A DNA stretch of 64,000 bases. Source: Prinsepia uniflora. Lineage: Eukaryota > Streptophyta > Magnoliopsida > Rosales > Rosaceae. Below, piece after piece: positions 22,614 through 35,683 of the stretch; position 1 is the stretch's first letter; every line of letters starts with the position of its first letter. The stretch is taken from the NCBI GenBank assembly GCA_032719365.1, contig CM064871.1:60586416-60650415 (forward strand), read 5' to 3'. Position numbers and translations under genes: made by a program. The notes below the pieces were generated by a model that was not told where the DNA came from, did no database searches, and saw nothing but the letters and a program-made list of their open reading frames with translations.

Positions 22614-25597
22614 TGACAGGACCCACCCCGATTATCGCCTCGATAATCGGGAAGCATCCTGCTCCCGTCTGACAATCGAATCCAAAAGACCGGAAAACTA
22701 ATTAATATTACAACACACCCATTGTCAGACCAGGGAGATTAAACAAATACATCTGACTGGACGTCAAGTCCACAGTTTCACAGAGCAATAATATTACAAA
22801 ACAGGTTAAGAAACAAATCCTACTCTGTGAACTAACTACTCCGCAACGGAAAACTTTATGCCTCCGCCTCAGCCTCGGCGCTTGCCCCCGCACTTGTACC
22901 ACGACCTGGAGGGAATTTAAAACAACAAAGTGTGAGTGGACTGAAACATAAGTTTTATAGAAAGCAGTTTTTCCGAAATCGGGTTCGCCCTCCAGTTTTG
23001 TAACACGCATGCATAACCAATATTCAAAAAATTGCGTATTAAACCTTTGAAAGCTCTTTTTCCGAAACACATGAAAAACGTTACAGAGAATCGTCATACT
23101 CATGTAAAAACCATTTAATATTACCAGATTCCAGAAACCGTCATTTTGAAACATCAATTTCATAAATCAAGTAAAAAGTGAATCAATAATCACATTTAAG
23201 CCGTTGGATCCATCCGAGTCTTTAAACTCAATATCAGGCCTTCCCGGGATTTCAACGAGTCTTTAAACTCAAAACATGATTAGTAGGCCTCGGGGGTATC
23301 ACAATAATCGAGTCTTTAAACTCACGAGTCTTTAAACTCAATTCGGGTCTTTAAACCCAGTTTCGGGCCCGCCCCCGTCATAAATATACCGGGTCTTTAA
23401 ACCCAAAACCGTTTTTAAACACAATAAACCAGGATTCATCACAAACCGTTTTCCAACATCTTTCCGAAATTATATCACATCATAATAGGACTTATGTCCG
23501 AATTCACATGCAAATTCCAACACATGCAATTTCCGAAGATTACCTTACAATTATGATCAAAACATCATAAATCCGAAACATGCATAATCACATTCAGATA
23601 CTTCATCAAAACATCACGCATGCATAAGCGAAAACCGTAACCTCGAAATGCGTGAAATACGATAAATATCTCGAAAAGCATGAAAACACGTGAAACCGGA
23701 ATATCATCTTACCATCATAAAATCATATGCAAAACCATAAGATAAATAAGAAAAATAGTCATGCATGCCCAATTTCGAAATCAAAAAGTCCACTCACAGA
23801 TTTAGGACGCGTCAATCGCGTCCTGCGCGCTCCTCCGTAGCTTCGGAAGTGCCCGGGCCTGTAAAAACGTACAAGAAGGGTTACAAACATCCTCAAATAG
23901 CTCGTATGATTTTTCCCTAATTTCCCAGATTTTTCGGCGAAATAAACCTTAAGGACCTAAACTTCCGAGCTCCCGAAATTATCCCGAATGACTCCCGAAC
24001 AACTCGAACTCTAAAGATAAAATGTTAATTAAACTGAAAGGATCAATTTCCATGTTGACCGTGATCGGAGATGACATCGCACGCGCCATCACGCGTCGCC
24101 CAAAGTGGCTGCGCGTGAAGGCCACGCGCCAAGCTACAATGTCTTCGTTCTTACCCGGATAGACTGATAAACGGGTCTATTACCCGCGACTCAACCCGAC
24201 CAGTTCAAGCTCAATTCCCAATCAATTCCTCCCGTTTTCAATCCTATTATCTTCTCTAACCCATTAATTTCAGGTCTATACTGATGATTAACGTCGACTG
24301 TCCCTAAATCGTTTCAACCTAGACTTGAACAGACGAACGGGTCATCACTCAGAACTCACCCAAACTAACTCCATTCTCAAATTAATTTCACCAGTAGATT
24401 AAGGGAACTTAGACGAACACAATGGTACAATCAATTGAACTCGCCGTTACCTGGAAGTCGTCGTCCTCAAGCTCGAAAATTCTTAGAACCAGGGAGCTCA
24501 GTTCTTGGCCAATTCGTGAGTGTCGTCCTTCGAGATCGATGCGGTTGGTTTCCTCTTGCTCCCAGAAGACTAGAATGGCCCTTGGTTTCGATCAACAAGC
24601 CTCAGAAATTGAATGTGATTTTTCCCTCCAACTGGTTCTTCTCTGAACCGCAACTCAGGTTCTTGGGCCAACAACGAACATTCTCCCTCAATTCTTGCAC
24701 CTTCGTGATTCTTTCACTCCCAGAAATCTCTCAATGTGTTTAGGTTTGTCTCTCAACCCGTAGAAGTCGAATTCAGAGCTTTCCCCCCAAAAACCCGAAA
24801 ATGGTTCTTCACGGTTTCTCTCACAGTTCCTCTCAAACTCAGCTCCCAAACTGAACCCAATGACCCAACTGAGTCCTCTCCTCACTCCCTTACTCTGTCG
24901 ATCAATTCAAACGGCCAGCAACCCGTGGGAGACCAACTGAGGTTTTCTGAAAATGTCTCCCACGCACACGGAAGCCATAGCCATTTCTTTAACCCAGCCC
25001 GTGCTTGTGTGGCCTCAGACCGCTCACCCATGTCCCCCACTGCCTCAATCAACATAAACAATGTATCTGATCATTCCACTAAGCCTTAAACAATTGCACG
25101 CACAAACTCCACGGCCGCACACTCTGTTTTTCCACGGTGGTGAACAGTACCCCGTGTGAAAAGACCAAAATGCCCTCAGGGCAAAAATTACCAAAATGCC
25201 CTCCAGCTTCCGTGACCCGTAACTCGGTCATCTAACGTCCGTTTCGCGCGTGCCGCCTGTCGTTGTACTCGGGACCTCGAGACAAACCTAACGGTCTTCG
25301 AATCATATGGATATCAATTGTCAAACAAAAGTCAACTTTTTCCCTTTATAACGTCCGATTTACGATAATGCCCCTGAACTTCCGAACATCATAACTTTCG
25401 CCTCGAGCGTCCGAATCAGACGTGCCACCTGTCTATGAACTTGTGACGTCCCGAACTATGTCACGATCATCGTTCAACGTCCGTTCGACCTCCCAATCAA
25501 AAAGTCAACAAATTGACCACACGAATCCTAGGGGTAAAAACGTCATTATATTCAATATTTTATAATATTACATTTTCAGAATGTCCGGGGCGTTACA
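22614..25597 (-). mobile_element. Solo LTR B3, nested in E3
   Basis: 2984 bp, from TGACAGGACCCACCCC to TCCGGGGCGTTACA, with a perfect CGACC duplication (22609-22613 and 25598-25602). Confidence 0.9.
23210..23415. repeat. GAGTCTTTAAACTC palindrome array in B3
   Basis: Four GAGTCTTTAAACTC and two GGGTCTTTAAACCC units, in the same position within the LTR as in B1 and B2. Confidence 0.85.
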
Positions 25598-25602
25598 CGA
25601 CC

Positions 25603-26473
25603 TCCATAACTTAACCAATCTTGGACATCTCCATATCCGTCCAATATACAATCTCAAGACATGGAAGAGTGGATAGCCCGGGACCTACTAAATACATACA
25701 TCATGACCACAAGTAATAGGTATACACGTCATCACTCTAGGGGCTACTTAGGCCTCTTGCCAAGTAATTGCAATTCTCGGGCATGTGGTCCCAACTAACA
25801 ACTCCCTATGGTCCACCATAGGCCCCACCAACTCTTCCCCCGCCTGTCACATCTACCATTTCTGAAGGAGCCAATCCTTGCTCCATTGCACCCCAACAGT
25901 GCCTCTATCACTTTGTCAATCGATATACCCTTTTCTTTATGATGTGACCAGACGACTTACAATTATGAGCAACAATTAACCTTAACATTTTATCACCCAG
26001 TAGACCCGACTGGCGTCCCACTACACCGAACCATCTCCTAAATCCAAATCTCTGTGTACTACGGGTCTCTGCCCGAACTTCCAATCATTATGTGAAATTG
26101 ACACGACCCATCAAAATCCAGAAGTCCAGTAAACAAGGTTAAACAATACCAATCCATAAAGTCATAACACATTAGTCTTTGACTCTATCCCAATCCTTGG
26201 CATCCCTGGTGCCAAACATTCCTCAATCATTGGTCGGCCTTCTCAAAAACCATAGTCATATTTCAATCTTTACAGCTCATCCCGAGCCCTGATACATTAC
26301 CATGACTCATCTCGAGTCCTAACCGATATCCTGACTCACTTTGAGTCCCATTTTCCTGTCTCGACTCCTCTCGAGTCCAATCTTGACTCTTTTTGTGTCC
26401 AATCTCATAACAATCATCCATGCCATCATTGGAATACCCGATCACCGAGCAAATTCCGCTGGTGAATCACATC
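25603..26473 (-). other. E3 interior near the 5' LTR, no domain recognised
   Basis: E3 sequence on the far side of B3. A run of TCTCGAGTCC-like and CTGACTC-like repeats lies at about 26280-26400. I recognise no gag or protease motif. Confidence 0.45.
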
Positions 26474-26611
26474 TGAGACGACCTCTAAGGCCTAAGGACA
26501 TAGTTAACCGTTCGCCCAATTTCAGGGGCAAAATCGTCATTTCCGAGGCAAAATCGTCATTTCCTTCAACTTTTTCCAAATTTTCCTTTTTCGAATTTCT
26601 AGGTCGTTACA
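26474..26611 (-). repeat. E3 5' LTR, about 138 bp
   Basis: Similar to 20124-20239 along its length, including CCGTTCGCCCAATT(C/T)CAGGGG and CTTCAACTTTTTCCAAATTT. About 20 bp (GGCAAAATCGTCATTTCC) is duplicated inside, which explains the extra length. No clear primer-binding site follows on the minus strand. Confidence 0.65.
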
Positions 26612-26616
26612 CTTGA

Positions 26617-27122
26617 AGCTAAAATATAGTGCATATTTGAGCTTTTTTTGGCCAGGTATGCTGAGCACGAGTCCTACTCTAGAGCTGTTGTGGCATGCTG
26701 ATCCGTCCACGTAGAGGGTCCATATTGGCCTTGACTTGTCTTGTAGAGAGGAAGTGTTCTCCACCCCTCAAGTGGCAGCTAGCTGCGTGGTAATGATTGA
26801 TGAATCTTCTGCCATGTAATGGGACGTTCTGTAGGTGAATTCAGAGAGAAGATCGGTAATTGCCTTACCCTTCTCTGGAGAACGGGGGGAATAGGTGATG
26901 TCGAACTCACTAAGCTCGATTTCCCACTTTATTAGTCTTCCATATGTGTCCAGCTTCTGGAGGACCTACCTGAGTGGATTGTTGGTCAAGACTAAGATTA
27001 GATGAGCATGAAAGTAGGGCCTAAGCCTTCTCGCCATGGTGACTAAGGCAAGGGCGAGCTTCTCTTGGTCGTAGTATCTAGGCTTCATGCCCTTAAATGC
27101 TTTGCTCACTTAGTAGACTGGA
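26617..27122 (-). pseudogene. T1 reverse transcriptase/RNase H junction
   Basis: The minus strand reads YYVSKAFKGMKPRYYDQEK, ALVTMARRLRPYF, GRLIKWEIELSEFDI and then the RNase H start WTLYVDGSACHNSS (first catalytic Asp). Nearly one frame with a few stops. It joins the RNase H end at 20123 across E3. Confidence 0.9.
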
Positions 27123-30100
27123 TGTAACGACCCGTCCTAAATTTATGAGATTATTGAGAATTAATCGAGGATTAATCAAGGATTATCGAACGATCAGGGT
27201 AAAATGACGATTTTTTGAGATGCTACGTAAATCGAAATGATACGAGTCTGTAGATAGACGACAAGTTGAAATCAGACATCGTACGGGAAAATTACGAATC
27301 AAGAATAGTTTGTTGAACTGTTCATAATGGTGCGAATTATGAGGAGTTAAATTTTGGTGTTAAATTTTGGGACCCATAATATTATGTCTGGACCAGTAGA
27401 TGAGTGACAAGTGTGACTCATCCATTGATTCTTATCACATATACATGCATTTCACCCATTTGCACTTCATTTCTTCATCCTACCCGAAACCCACCTCAAC
27501 CATTATCATCTTCTTCATCTGTGACTACTTGAGGGGAATAGAGAGTGAGAGAGAGGCTAGAGAGACTGAGAAAGACAGTGGTGAGAGGCTGAGCCACCGA
27601 GGATGGCTGAGGAAACCTAGAAAAAGGTAAACCCGTAACCCGTGATTTTTGGTGGATTGGATTTTGAGTTTTAGGTGTTTGGGGTCTGTTTTTAATGTTT
27701 TGGTCGTGTTCTAGGAGCTCATACGAGCTTGTAGGGATGAGTCTGGACGACTGAGGACCCCTAGACAAACCTAGAAGGTGTCTGGAAGTCTGGCCGTGGA
27801 TGATCGATCTGTAAAAGGTAATTCCAGCTCTTGTTTCTTGATTTTAAGGTCGTAGAACTGTTTATAGGAGAGAGACAAGTGTATAGGAAGAAAAATGGAG
27901 GAAAACGGTTGTCGGACGGTTGAGTTCTAGCTGGGTTGAGTTTGAGGGTCAAACGGGTAGGCCCATTTGAGGGTTGAAGATGATGATGTGGCATGCCATA
28001 TCATCATGTCAAGCCATGTGGCCAACTAGAGGGTGACACGTGGCCATGTGTCAATCTAATCAATAGTTGACGTGTCAGGTCTACATCAGCCATGTCAGAC
28101 CACGTGAACCAGTGAGATGGTGCCACGTAGTAGGGTGTCAAAGAGATGTCAGACTTGTCAATGACATGTAGCAGGACACATGGCACTAGTCAGGATGTGC
28201 CATGTGACAGGCTGTCTGAGCTGACAGGTGTCAAATTTTTCATGCTAACATCAGCGTTGACCGGTGTGACGTCAACGTTGACTGCCGTTTACAAGCATTG
28301 ACCACCGTGAGTGTGCATGGGCATGAATTTTGACGTCAAACCAATCTAGTTCGAAAGGTTTTGACTGTAACGAGCCGGATTTTCCTTACATTTGTAATTT
28401 GGAAAAATTCATGTAAAATGACCATTTTACCCCTAGTTAGGGCAAAATGTTGACTTTTGACATAAGACAATGTTTGGATGTTGACCCTTGACCGTTACGT
28501 AGATCGTGTCACCACGAATTTATAGACAGGTGGCAAGCCGAATTTGGACGTTCGATGTGAAAGTTATGGGTCACGAAGTTCGAGAGTTACTATTACATTT
28601 TCTGAGACTTTTGAGCCAAGTGGCATTATTGGATTAGATAACTGATTCCTTGGACTAATCAGATGAGTGACAAGTGTCGCTCATCTAACTGGCCCACTTA
28701 CCCAAAATATTGGGTGCATGTTTCTATCTTCCTTTCCATTTTAGTCATTCAAACCGTAAACCAGGTTATTGCAAACACACACACACAGCCATCGACCACC
28801 TTCCCTAAACCTTCATCTTCTTTTAGTGAGCCTGAGGAGTGACTGAGAGAGTGTTGGACGACGACTCATGGCTGAGAACAGTGGCGCACGGCGGAGGAGA
28901 CACGTTAACAGGTATAACCCGAAACCCTCATGATCGGGTCAAGTTTAGGTTTGGATTTCTGGGCCTGATTAAGTGAGTCTAAGGACCCAGAACACTTTGT
29001 AGGGCTAATACGAGTAGATTGAAGCCCTGAACCAGGAACGACAGTGTTAAGATCGATGGGGAACTGGACTGGAAAAAGGGCCTCCATTTTTGCTCGACTT
29101 AAGGTACGAATTTTCTGTGTTTTAGCTGAATTTGAACCCATAGATCCAACCTAGAGACCTAGAAGATCTAGTAGGTCAAAAGGGTTTTGAAAACGGGTCA
29201 AAAATTGGCTAGTTATAGTTGGGCCGGGCTCGCAAACTTGGGCGACCTGATTGCAGACCCGTCGAGAGGTTAATGGTGATGACGTCATCACTTGTTAGGT
29301 TGTCAGAAAATGTGGACCACACAGAGCATGACACGTGTCACATGTTAGTGCACAGTCAACACTAACATGTCAGTGACGTGGCCCAACCAGAGGGTGACAT
29401 GTGTCACTAACATGTCAGTGACATGGACCAGTGTGTTGCTGACACCTGGCACATGTCAGAGCCTGACATATGTCAATTTGAAATTGTCAGATTATGTCAG
29501 CGATGACGTCAGTGATGACGTCAGCGTTGACCTTTGACTTTTGACCAGACACGTTGACCCGAGCGTGAGCACAAATTTCAAAGCTGGATCGGTACCATTT
29601 TCAAAGTTTCGACATTACGAATCCAATGGCGGTGGTTTCGTGTCGATCTGATGCCATTTGATAGGTCAAATTGAGGTTTGAAGCCTCGGAAAGCATGTTC
29701 GGGACACGTTAGACCTAGTAGGGTCAATTAGTGACCTTTTGATGTGTTTGGACAGTCCCGGAAATTGTGTTTAGTTTCGTGACAGGTTTATGCTGTTTGT
29801 TAGCGCAGCAAGGACTAATTGTGAGTGGAGTGGTTGTTTTATACTGAAATGCATGCATAACCGTTTTATATGTTTTCTAAATTATTTATGTTAAATGTTT
29901 TGGAATCATGGAATTTATATACGCGAATCATTGTTCATGGACTATGCTACAGATTTATGTTAAAATGAGGTTTTCGGGCTTGAGACCCATTTGGTGACCG
30001 ATTGACTCAGGTTTTGGGGTCAACAAAGTTTTGAAAGAAAGATTGATTCAAATGATTTGACCGGTGATCCGGTATGAGTAGTTTTCGAGGGACAAGTTTT

Positions 30101-32754
30101 AAGAAATGGATTCTGGACGCGAATTTGGAAGATTTCGGGCTTAGTCCCAGTTTTAAACAGTGGTTGTTTTGATTTTAAGAAAGACGAATTACAAAGATGA
30201 TATTTCTGAATTGCATGTTTTCACTGCCTGGGATGAGTGACTTCGAGTAGGAATTCAGGCTCAAGAGTGCGAGTTATGATATCGTCTCGGATATGTTAGG
30301 GTCTGAAGCAGGTTTACCCCAGACGTCGCAGATCTGGGGGGTAGACTCGGAGATGAGACCCTGAGTAGTACGCGTAATGTAGAGAAATCATGACGGATAG
30401 TGGTTGGACATCTAGGATGTCGAGGATGGGTTATATATATATATATATATTATGTTTCACTGATGGTTGCGTCCAGATGTATGCATGTATAGATATATGT
30501 ATATGTATAGAAATTTATATGTATGATTTGATTGTGTTTATACGTTTTATCTTGAATGCATGCATGTTTCTAAAACGGAGGGTCAGATTATATATATATA
30601 TATATATATATTTTCCAAATGTGTTCATAACTAGTTTATTTTTGGTCCTCTCATACTTTGACTGTTTTCATGACCCTCCAGGCGGTGATACTGAGCAGGG
30701 GACCGACTCCGAGACTGAGGCATAATTAGCACTGTTGCATTCTATTCACCCTACGGGGTAGGTGTTTGTATTTGTATTATTAGTATGAACCTAATGCTCT
30801 CGTCCCTTGTCTGACATTAGTGTTGTATTTAAAAACACTGGTGTGTATTTTAGAACCCTATTAAGGGTATTTGTGGTAATATAACCCTAGTAAGGGTAAT
30901 TGTGGAACTTTGAGTTACATGTCAGATGGAAGTAGGCCTTGTCCCCGGTGATCCCCAAGGGGGATAGGGGTAGGTCCTGTCATCGACGATCGGAATCCAA
31001 TGGTGATGGTTTAGGTCAATCGAAAGTCGTTTGATAGGTCATTTGGAGGTTTTTAGCCTCGCGAAGCTTGTTCGGGACACGTTGACTATTCCGAGAGTTT
31101 TGATAGTTTATAATATGGAGTTGTATAAGTTGATAGTGACATTTGGGTATGATTTCTACAGGCCCGAAAGTCCCGGAGATTGTGGATTAGCCTCAGAGGG
31201 GCTTACAGTGCGGATTGTGAGCACACAGCCTGGACAGTCTGTGACTGGACTTTTAATTTATAAATATGATGCATGCATAAATGTTTATATGTTTTATGAA
31301 CATAGTTTTAGATGCAATGGTTGCATATGATTTGAGATGTGTTTGATGTTTATCAATTTCGTGGAAAATGTTAGTATGCACGTATTTTGAGATTTATGTT
31401 TTATATGATACTTAGGCTTCGGCCGAGTTTCCTATGTGCATGTGATTTATATGATTTGACTGATTTTACGGAGATGCATGAAATTAAAGATTTGACTATA
31501 GATTTTGAATGATTTTACGGAGATACGTGAAATGCTATTTTGGACATGTGACCCGGTTGGTTTATGATTTGACTTAGAGTATAGTAAAGCGTGAAATATA
31601 TCGGGCTTGTGACCTAGTTATGAGATTTATGATATATCGGGCTTATGACCTAGTTATGAGATTTTTGATATATCGGGTTTGTGACCCTGTTGTGGATTTA
31701 CGAGTATGGATTTGATTGGATTCGAGGAATCCTGGATTTGGGAAATGTTTTGAATAGTGATTTTATGATGGTTTTGTGAAATTGACTTGATAAAACTATA
31801 TTTCGGGCATGGGCCCATTGATTTATTTTGAGATAATTTGTGAAATGTTTTCCATACTACCATCCTCTATGATGTGATTGGTCCTATCAGACGTCGTAGA
31901 TCCTAGCGTGGTAGCCTCGAAATGTCGTAGATCTTAGAGAGGTCACGATGACACTGCTTGCAGGAGATGGACACTTTTCAGACATCGAGTCAGGGGTTCC
32001 AAGCATGTAGATAACATCGCTCAGACGTCGAGCCAAAGGGTCCGAGCTTGAGTTAGGACACCTAGACGTCGAGCCACGGGCTCCGAGCTAGTTGTATATT
32101 CGGAGGCGTAATCCCAAGTCGCACGCTTAGCGCTGATATCATGACTAGTGAGATAATTTGTTGGATATTGGATAAAAAGGATTGGTTACTCATGCTTTCA
32201 TGAGACTCCTGATGTGAGTCTATGTTTCGGACATAGACCCTATTGAGATGTTTTATGAGATTGTTTTGGGCTGAGACCCCATATGGTTTGATTGGGCTGA
32301 GACCCTACTTGTTTTGGATTCGGACGGAGACTCTACATGATTTGGTTTTGGGCTGAGATCTTACTAAAGAAATGGTTTTGATTGATAAATGTTTTCATTG
32401 TGTACTGATTTGAAAAGCCATATGATTTTCTTTTAAGAAAGTATATGAGATATTGTTTTCTAATGCATGCATATTTTTACGTGAAGGGTATAAATGTTTA
32501 TTGCGGAATTTTTTTTTAAATGATTATTTTTAACCACTCACAACTTTTAATGTTTTTTATACTCTTTTGTTTAATCGCGGATGCGAGCTGTAGTAGAAAC
32601 CTAGATATCACATGTTGTAGCGTACTCCACAAGTCACTGCACACTCTGGTAACCCCGAGTGGGTTACAGTTTTATCCCTGGTCTGGCACGTGGTGTCAAA
32701 CGGGAGTAGGGCACATCCCACGATAATCTAGGGGGATTGGGATGGTTCCTATCA
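27123..32754 (+). mobile_element. E1 5' LTR (A3), interrupted by B4
   Basis: Starts TGTAACGACCCGTCC and ends GGATGGTTCCTATCA, directly before the primer-binding site. Net length without B4 and its duplication is 3010 bp. Its sequence is more worn than A4 or the E2 LTR. Confidence 0.85.
28366..30982 (+). mobile_element. Solo LTR B4, nested in the E1 LTR
   Basis: 2617 bp, from TGTAACGAGCCGG to GGTAGGTCCTGTCA. The flanking duplication is TTGAC (28361-28365) against TCGAC (30983-30987), the difference being a CpG-type change. The intact LTR A4 reads GTTTCGACGATCC at this place, confirming the insertion site. It lacks the GAGTCTTTAAACTC array of B1-B3 and has (TA)n runs at 30431-30451 and 30588-30611. 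Confidence 0.85.
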
Positions 32755-32757
32755 AAT

Positions 32758-32769
32758 TGGTATCAGAGC
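32758..32769 (+). other. E1 primer-binding site
   Basis: TGGTATCAGAGC, complementary to the 3' end of plant initiator tRNA-Met, three bases after the LTR end. Confidence 0.9.
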
Positions 32770-33031
32770 ACTAGGTAGCTCTTGTGGTGTTGCATATGTG
32801 CTGGATGTGATGTCTTTATGATGACGACAGCCCGTCATCAACCTGATAGTGAAGGTAATAATAAGAAAATTAAGTGGGAATGAGCCCCGAATAGATTTTT
32901 TTTTTTGGAATCCTATACTGTGTTTCAGTGGGGTCTAACACTGAGTAGGGTCGAGTAGACCCAAGGAGGGTCGAGTTTCTTGTGGACCCAGCGGCTTCCA
33001 ACTAGCTGTAGAGTTACGAGTGGATACCAGC

Positions 33032-33330
33032 TATCCCAGTATGGTGATTTCTAGGAGATGTGACTGGCGATTGGTCAGGATGGATGTGGTCGTGGATGAC
33101 CCTAGTTGAGATTGGTTGGACAAGTTACCAGGAGAGCGGTACTTGTGGATCGGATCCCAGGATGGACCGATCCTCAGATAGTAGAGTTATCCTAGTATGG
33201 TGACTTCTAGGAGATATGACTAACAATTGATCAAGATGGATGTGGTCGTGGATGACCCTAGTTGAGATTGGTTGGATAAGTTACTAGGAGAGTGGTACTT
33301 GTGGATCGAATCTAGGGGTGGACCGATAAA
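33032..33330 (+). repeat. About 157-bp tandem duplication in the E1 interior
   Basis: Copies start TATCCCAGTATGGTGA (33032) and TATCCTAGTATGGTGA (33189) and share GGATGTGGTCGTGGATGACC. They differ by scattered substitutions, so the duplication is not recent. Confidence 0.75.
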
Positions 33331-33404
33331 CGAATCTTACGCTTTTGAGCGGATTGTACAGGTAATGGGTGGCCCCACATGAGTGCATGATCTCGATAGC
33401 AATG

Positions 33405-33650
33405 AGCTTCTTGGATTGGTCTGCACGAGATTTGTGGCAGACATTGCTATCGACGAACGTGGATGAGACTACAGAGAGTTGGGCGACGTTCAAGGAACAT
33501 TTCTATGACTATCCCTCGTATCTCGAGAGATGGAGTTTATCTCGAGACGCGAAGTTCCTCCGATATGAAGCAGGAGATTTGATGGTAGTTCGGTACGAGC
33601 AGAGGTTTCTAGTTAGATTCAGTTTGCACTGGATGCAACGACGACTAATA
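33405..33650 (+). pseudogene. E1 gag remnant (Retrotrans_gag)
   Basis: One frame reads ARDLWQTLLSTN, ESWATFKEHFYDYPSY, SRDAKFLRYEAGDLMVVRYE and FLVRFS. This matches the retrotransposon gag pattern (W...F...FY...Y.P, then a Gly-(D/N)-(L/M) turn and Y...F). Only about 80 residues survive, without a zinc knuckle or any pol. Confidence 0.75.
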
Positions 33651-34690
33651 CAGTGAGGATTCGCCAATTTGTGTCGAGTCTTAGGAGCAAGACTCGAACA
33701 TTAGTGTGACATCTAAATGGAGATGAGTTGATGGAATCTCAGTAATGATCGAGATGACTGAGATGAGTTGGACGGAATCCTAGCAGCAATAAAATGATTT
33801 CGGATGACGCCAGATTCGTAGAGTGGCAGACATATGACTCACAGTGGTCGATAAGCGGGGTAGAGAGGATCCCGAGTGGCTCAGTGAGATGTCAGTATCC
33901 TCCTAGTTTGGCTGGTTTACTAGGAGTACGGGGTATGCCTGGATTGGTGACAGGTACCCTAGATATATTTGGACGGATTACATAAGTGTTAGGTGCAACA
34001 TGAGTTGATCCAATAGAGTTGGGACATGTGAGCTAGTAACCCAATGAACTGTTTGTGTTTGGAAATCTTGATGATTTGTGGTACGAGTGAGTTACGACTT
34101 GGAGACCGAGGAGGTCGGGACGATACGACAAGTTGGTTGTTAGGGAAATAGGACTTGTGTTGTGATGCCCCTAGTTAGATAAGTGAGCTTGGAGATAGTT
34201 TGGTTGTGCCAATTTCACTCCGATAACACAGGATTTACATGGTTGCCATATCTAGCGGATGTTTTCCCAGGTACATAACCCAGTTCGCAACCACGTTGTC
34301 AGGAGATACTGACAAAGTCGAGAGTATTACGAGTCCAGTTACATGACTTGGTGGATTAGGGATGAGTTGGCTTGGTATGTCACTCTTGGGTGCCCCAGTG
34401 TCCTTTGTTAGAAATTCGATGGAATTTTGAGAGTTAGATTTGTCGAGGTAGCTGGACAGGGAGCTTGTACGGAGTGAGTATTCCCTACCATGTGTCAGTT
34501 AGTGAACTAACTTCATCACTCATGGATGTATAAATTTGTAAAAGTCGAGCTGATTTGAGGAGTGATACGATCGTGAGAGGATCGCTACAGTAGCTATCAA
34601 CAGCTAGAATTGGTTGGTGAAGGAGACGTCTCATTTTCGGCTTCTGGGTATGCATGCAACATGGTTGCAATTCTCTTCATTACATCGATT

Positions 34691-35683
34691 ACATAAAAAA
34701 CCATGTTGATCGTACCTCAAAAATAGTACCCACACACTAGGGCACTGTTCATTGTCCTTATCACCTGAATGACTGTTCTTTGGGTCGCCCAACCCGGCGA
34801 CCCGACCTGGTTCTAAACCTGTCCAAACTCAACCAATTTTCGTAATTCAAGCGACTAATCGAATGCAATCAATCCTAGGAGAGAATCTATGACCTCAAAA
34901 CATCATAATCTTACCTTAATTTCAAGACCCCGTTCCAAGAATTTCGGCTTATTCCCAATTCGTCAATCCATGCCTCCCTGTGTCCAATTCTATAAGTTAT
35001 TAACTCAATCATGCTCGCCATGGACCAAAGATCACAATTCCAACCTCAATTACACGAATTAAACGTCCAAAATCCAAATTCAATTGCAAGGGTTCAATGG
35101 GGTTTCGGGTTTTCTGGGTATTTTCTGGGTTTCGAGGTTGGGTTATTTTTCCTCTCTTTTGTTTTCCTTCTCTTGTTTCGTCTCTCCATGTTTCTCTATA
35201 CTTTCTATTTATTTTCGGTGTAATCACTTGGTGTTTCTCCAGGCTCCCATATGGAGATCAATGTCCAAAAGAATGGCTTGGTTGGGTTCTCGGGTACCAA
35301 ATCCATCACTACAAACACAATCACCAAAAATCCACACGTGGCTTAGTGCCACTAATCTGAGGGTAAAGGTAACACATGTCACACTACAACAAATCACATC
35401 TGACTCATCAAGGTGGGCAAAATACCAAATTGCCCCTAAGGTCCAAAATTACAAAAATACCCCTCACCATTTTAGACCGATATTAAATCTGTCCAAACTC
35501 CGATTTTTACGTGCCACTTGTCTACGAATTCAAGACTCTGATACCTACATAACGGTCTTAACGGAAAATCCAAAAGGTATCTTAAACAAAAAGTCAACTT
35601 TGACCACATAAACCAAGGGTAAAATTGTCATTTCCTTTCTAAAATTTCCAAAATTCCCTGTTTCTAATTTCCAAGTCGTCACA
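34691..35683 (-). mobile_element. Reversed LTR fragment, B-like
   Basis: Ends TTTCCAAGTCGTCACA at 35683, i.e. TGTGACGACTTGG on the minus strand, an LTR start. Content (CCATGTTGA, Pro/Thr-poor CT-rich block, CAAAAGTCAAC, ACGTGCCACTTGTCTACG) corresponds to the start-proximal part of B3. It is cut at about 34690, where E1 begins in the opposite direction. Confidence 0.7.

Larger units (their letters stand above)
20124..26611 (-). mobile_element. E3: degenerate Tekay-like chromovirus with very short LTRs, interrupted by B3
   Basis: Bounded by a perfect CTTGA duplication (20119-20123 and 26612-26616) in the RNase H of T1; removing it restores FK-ASNNE. Direct terminal repeats lie at 20124-20239 and about 26474-26611. 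The minus strand carries a polypurine tract (AAGGGGGTAGG) next to the 3' LTR and broken pol motifs: ILGMDWL (protease end), WYMAPIES, NYGELNKVTAWDKYPLS (reverse transcriptase) and SSRFIEPYEVVG...VAYA (integrase C-terminus). These are chromovirus motifs of the Tekay/Del type. Without B3 the interior is about 3.2 kb, so much of gag-pol is gone. Confidence 0.8.
27123..34690 (+). mobile_element. E1: truncated long-LTR element, 5' LTR plus part of the interior
   Basis: 5' LTR A3 (27123-32754) is followed by a primer-binding site and about 1.9 kb of interior similar to that of E2. It stops at about 34690 against a reversed LTR fragment, so the 3' half and 3' LTR are missing. It lies in T1, but about 400 bp of T1 are also missing here. 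Confidence 0.8.
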
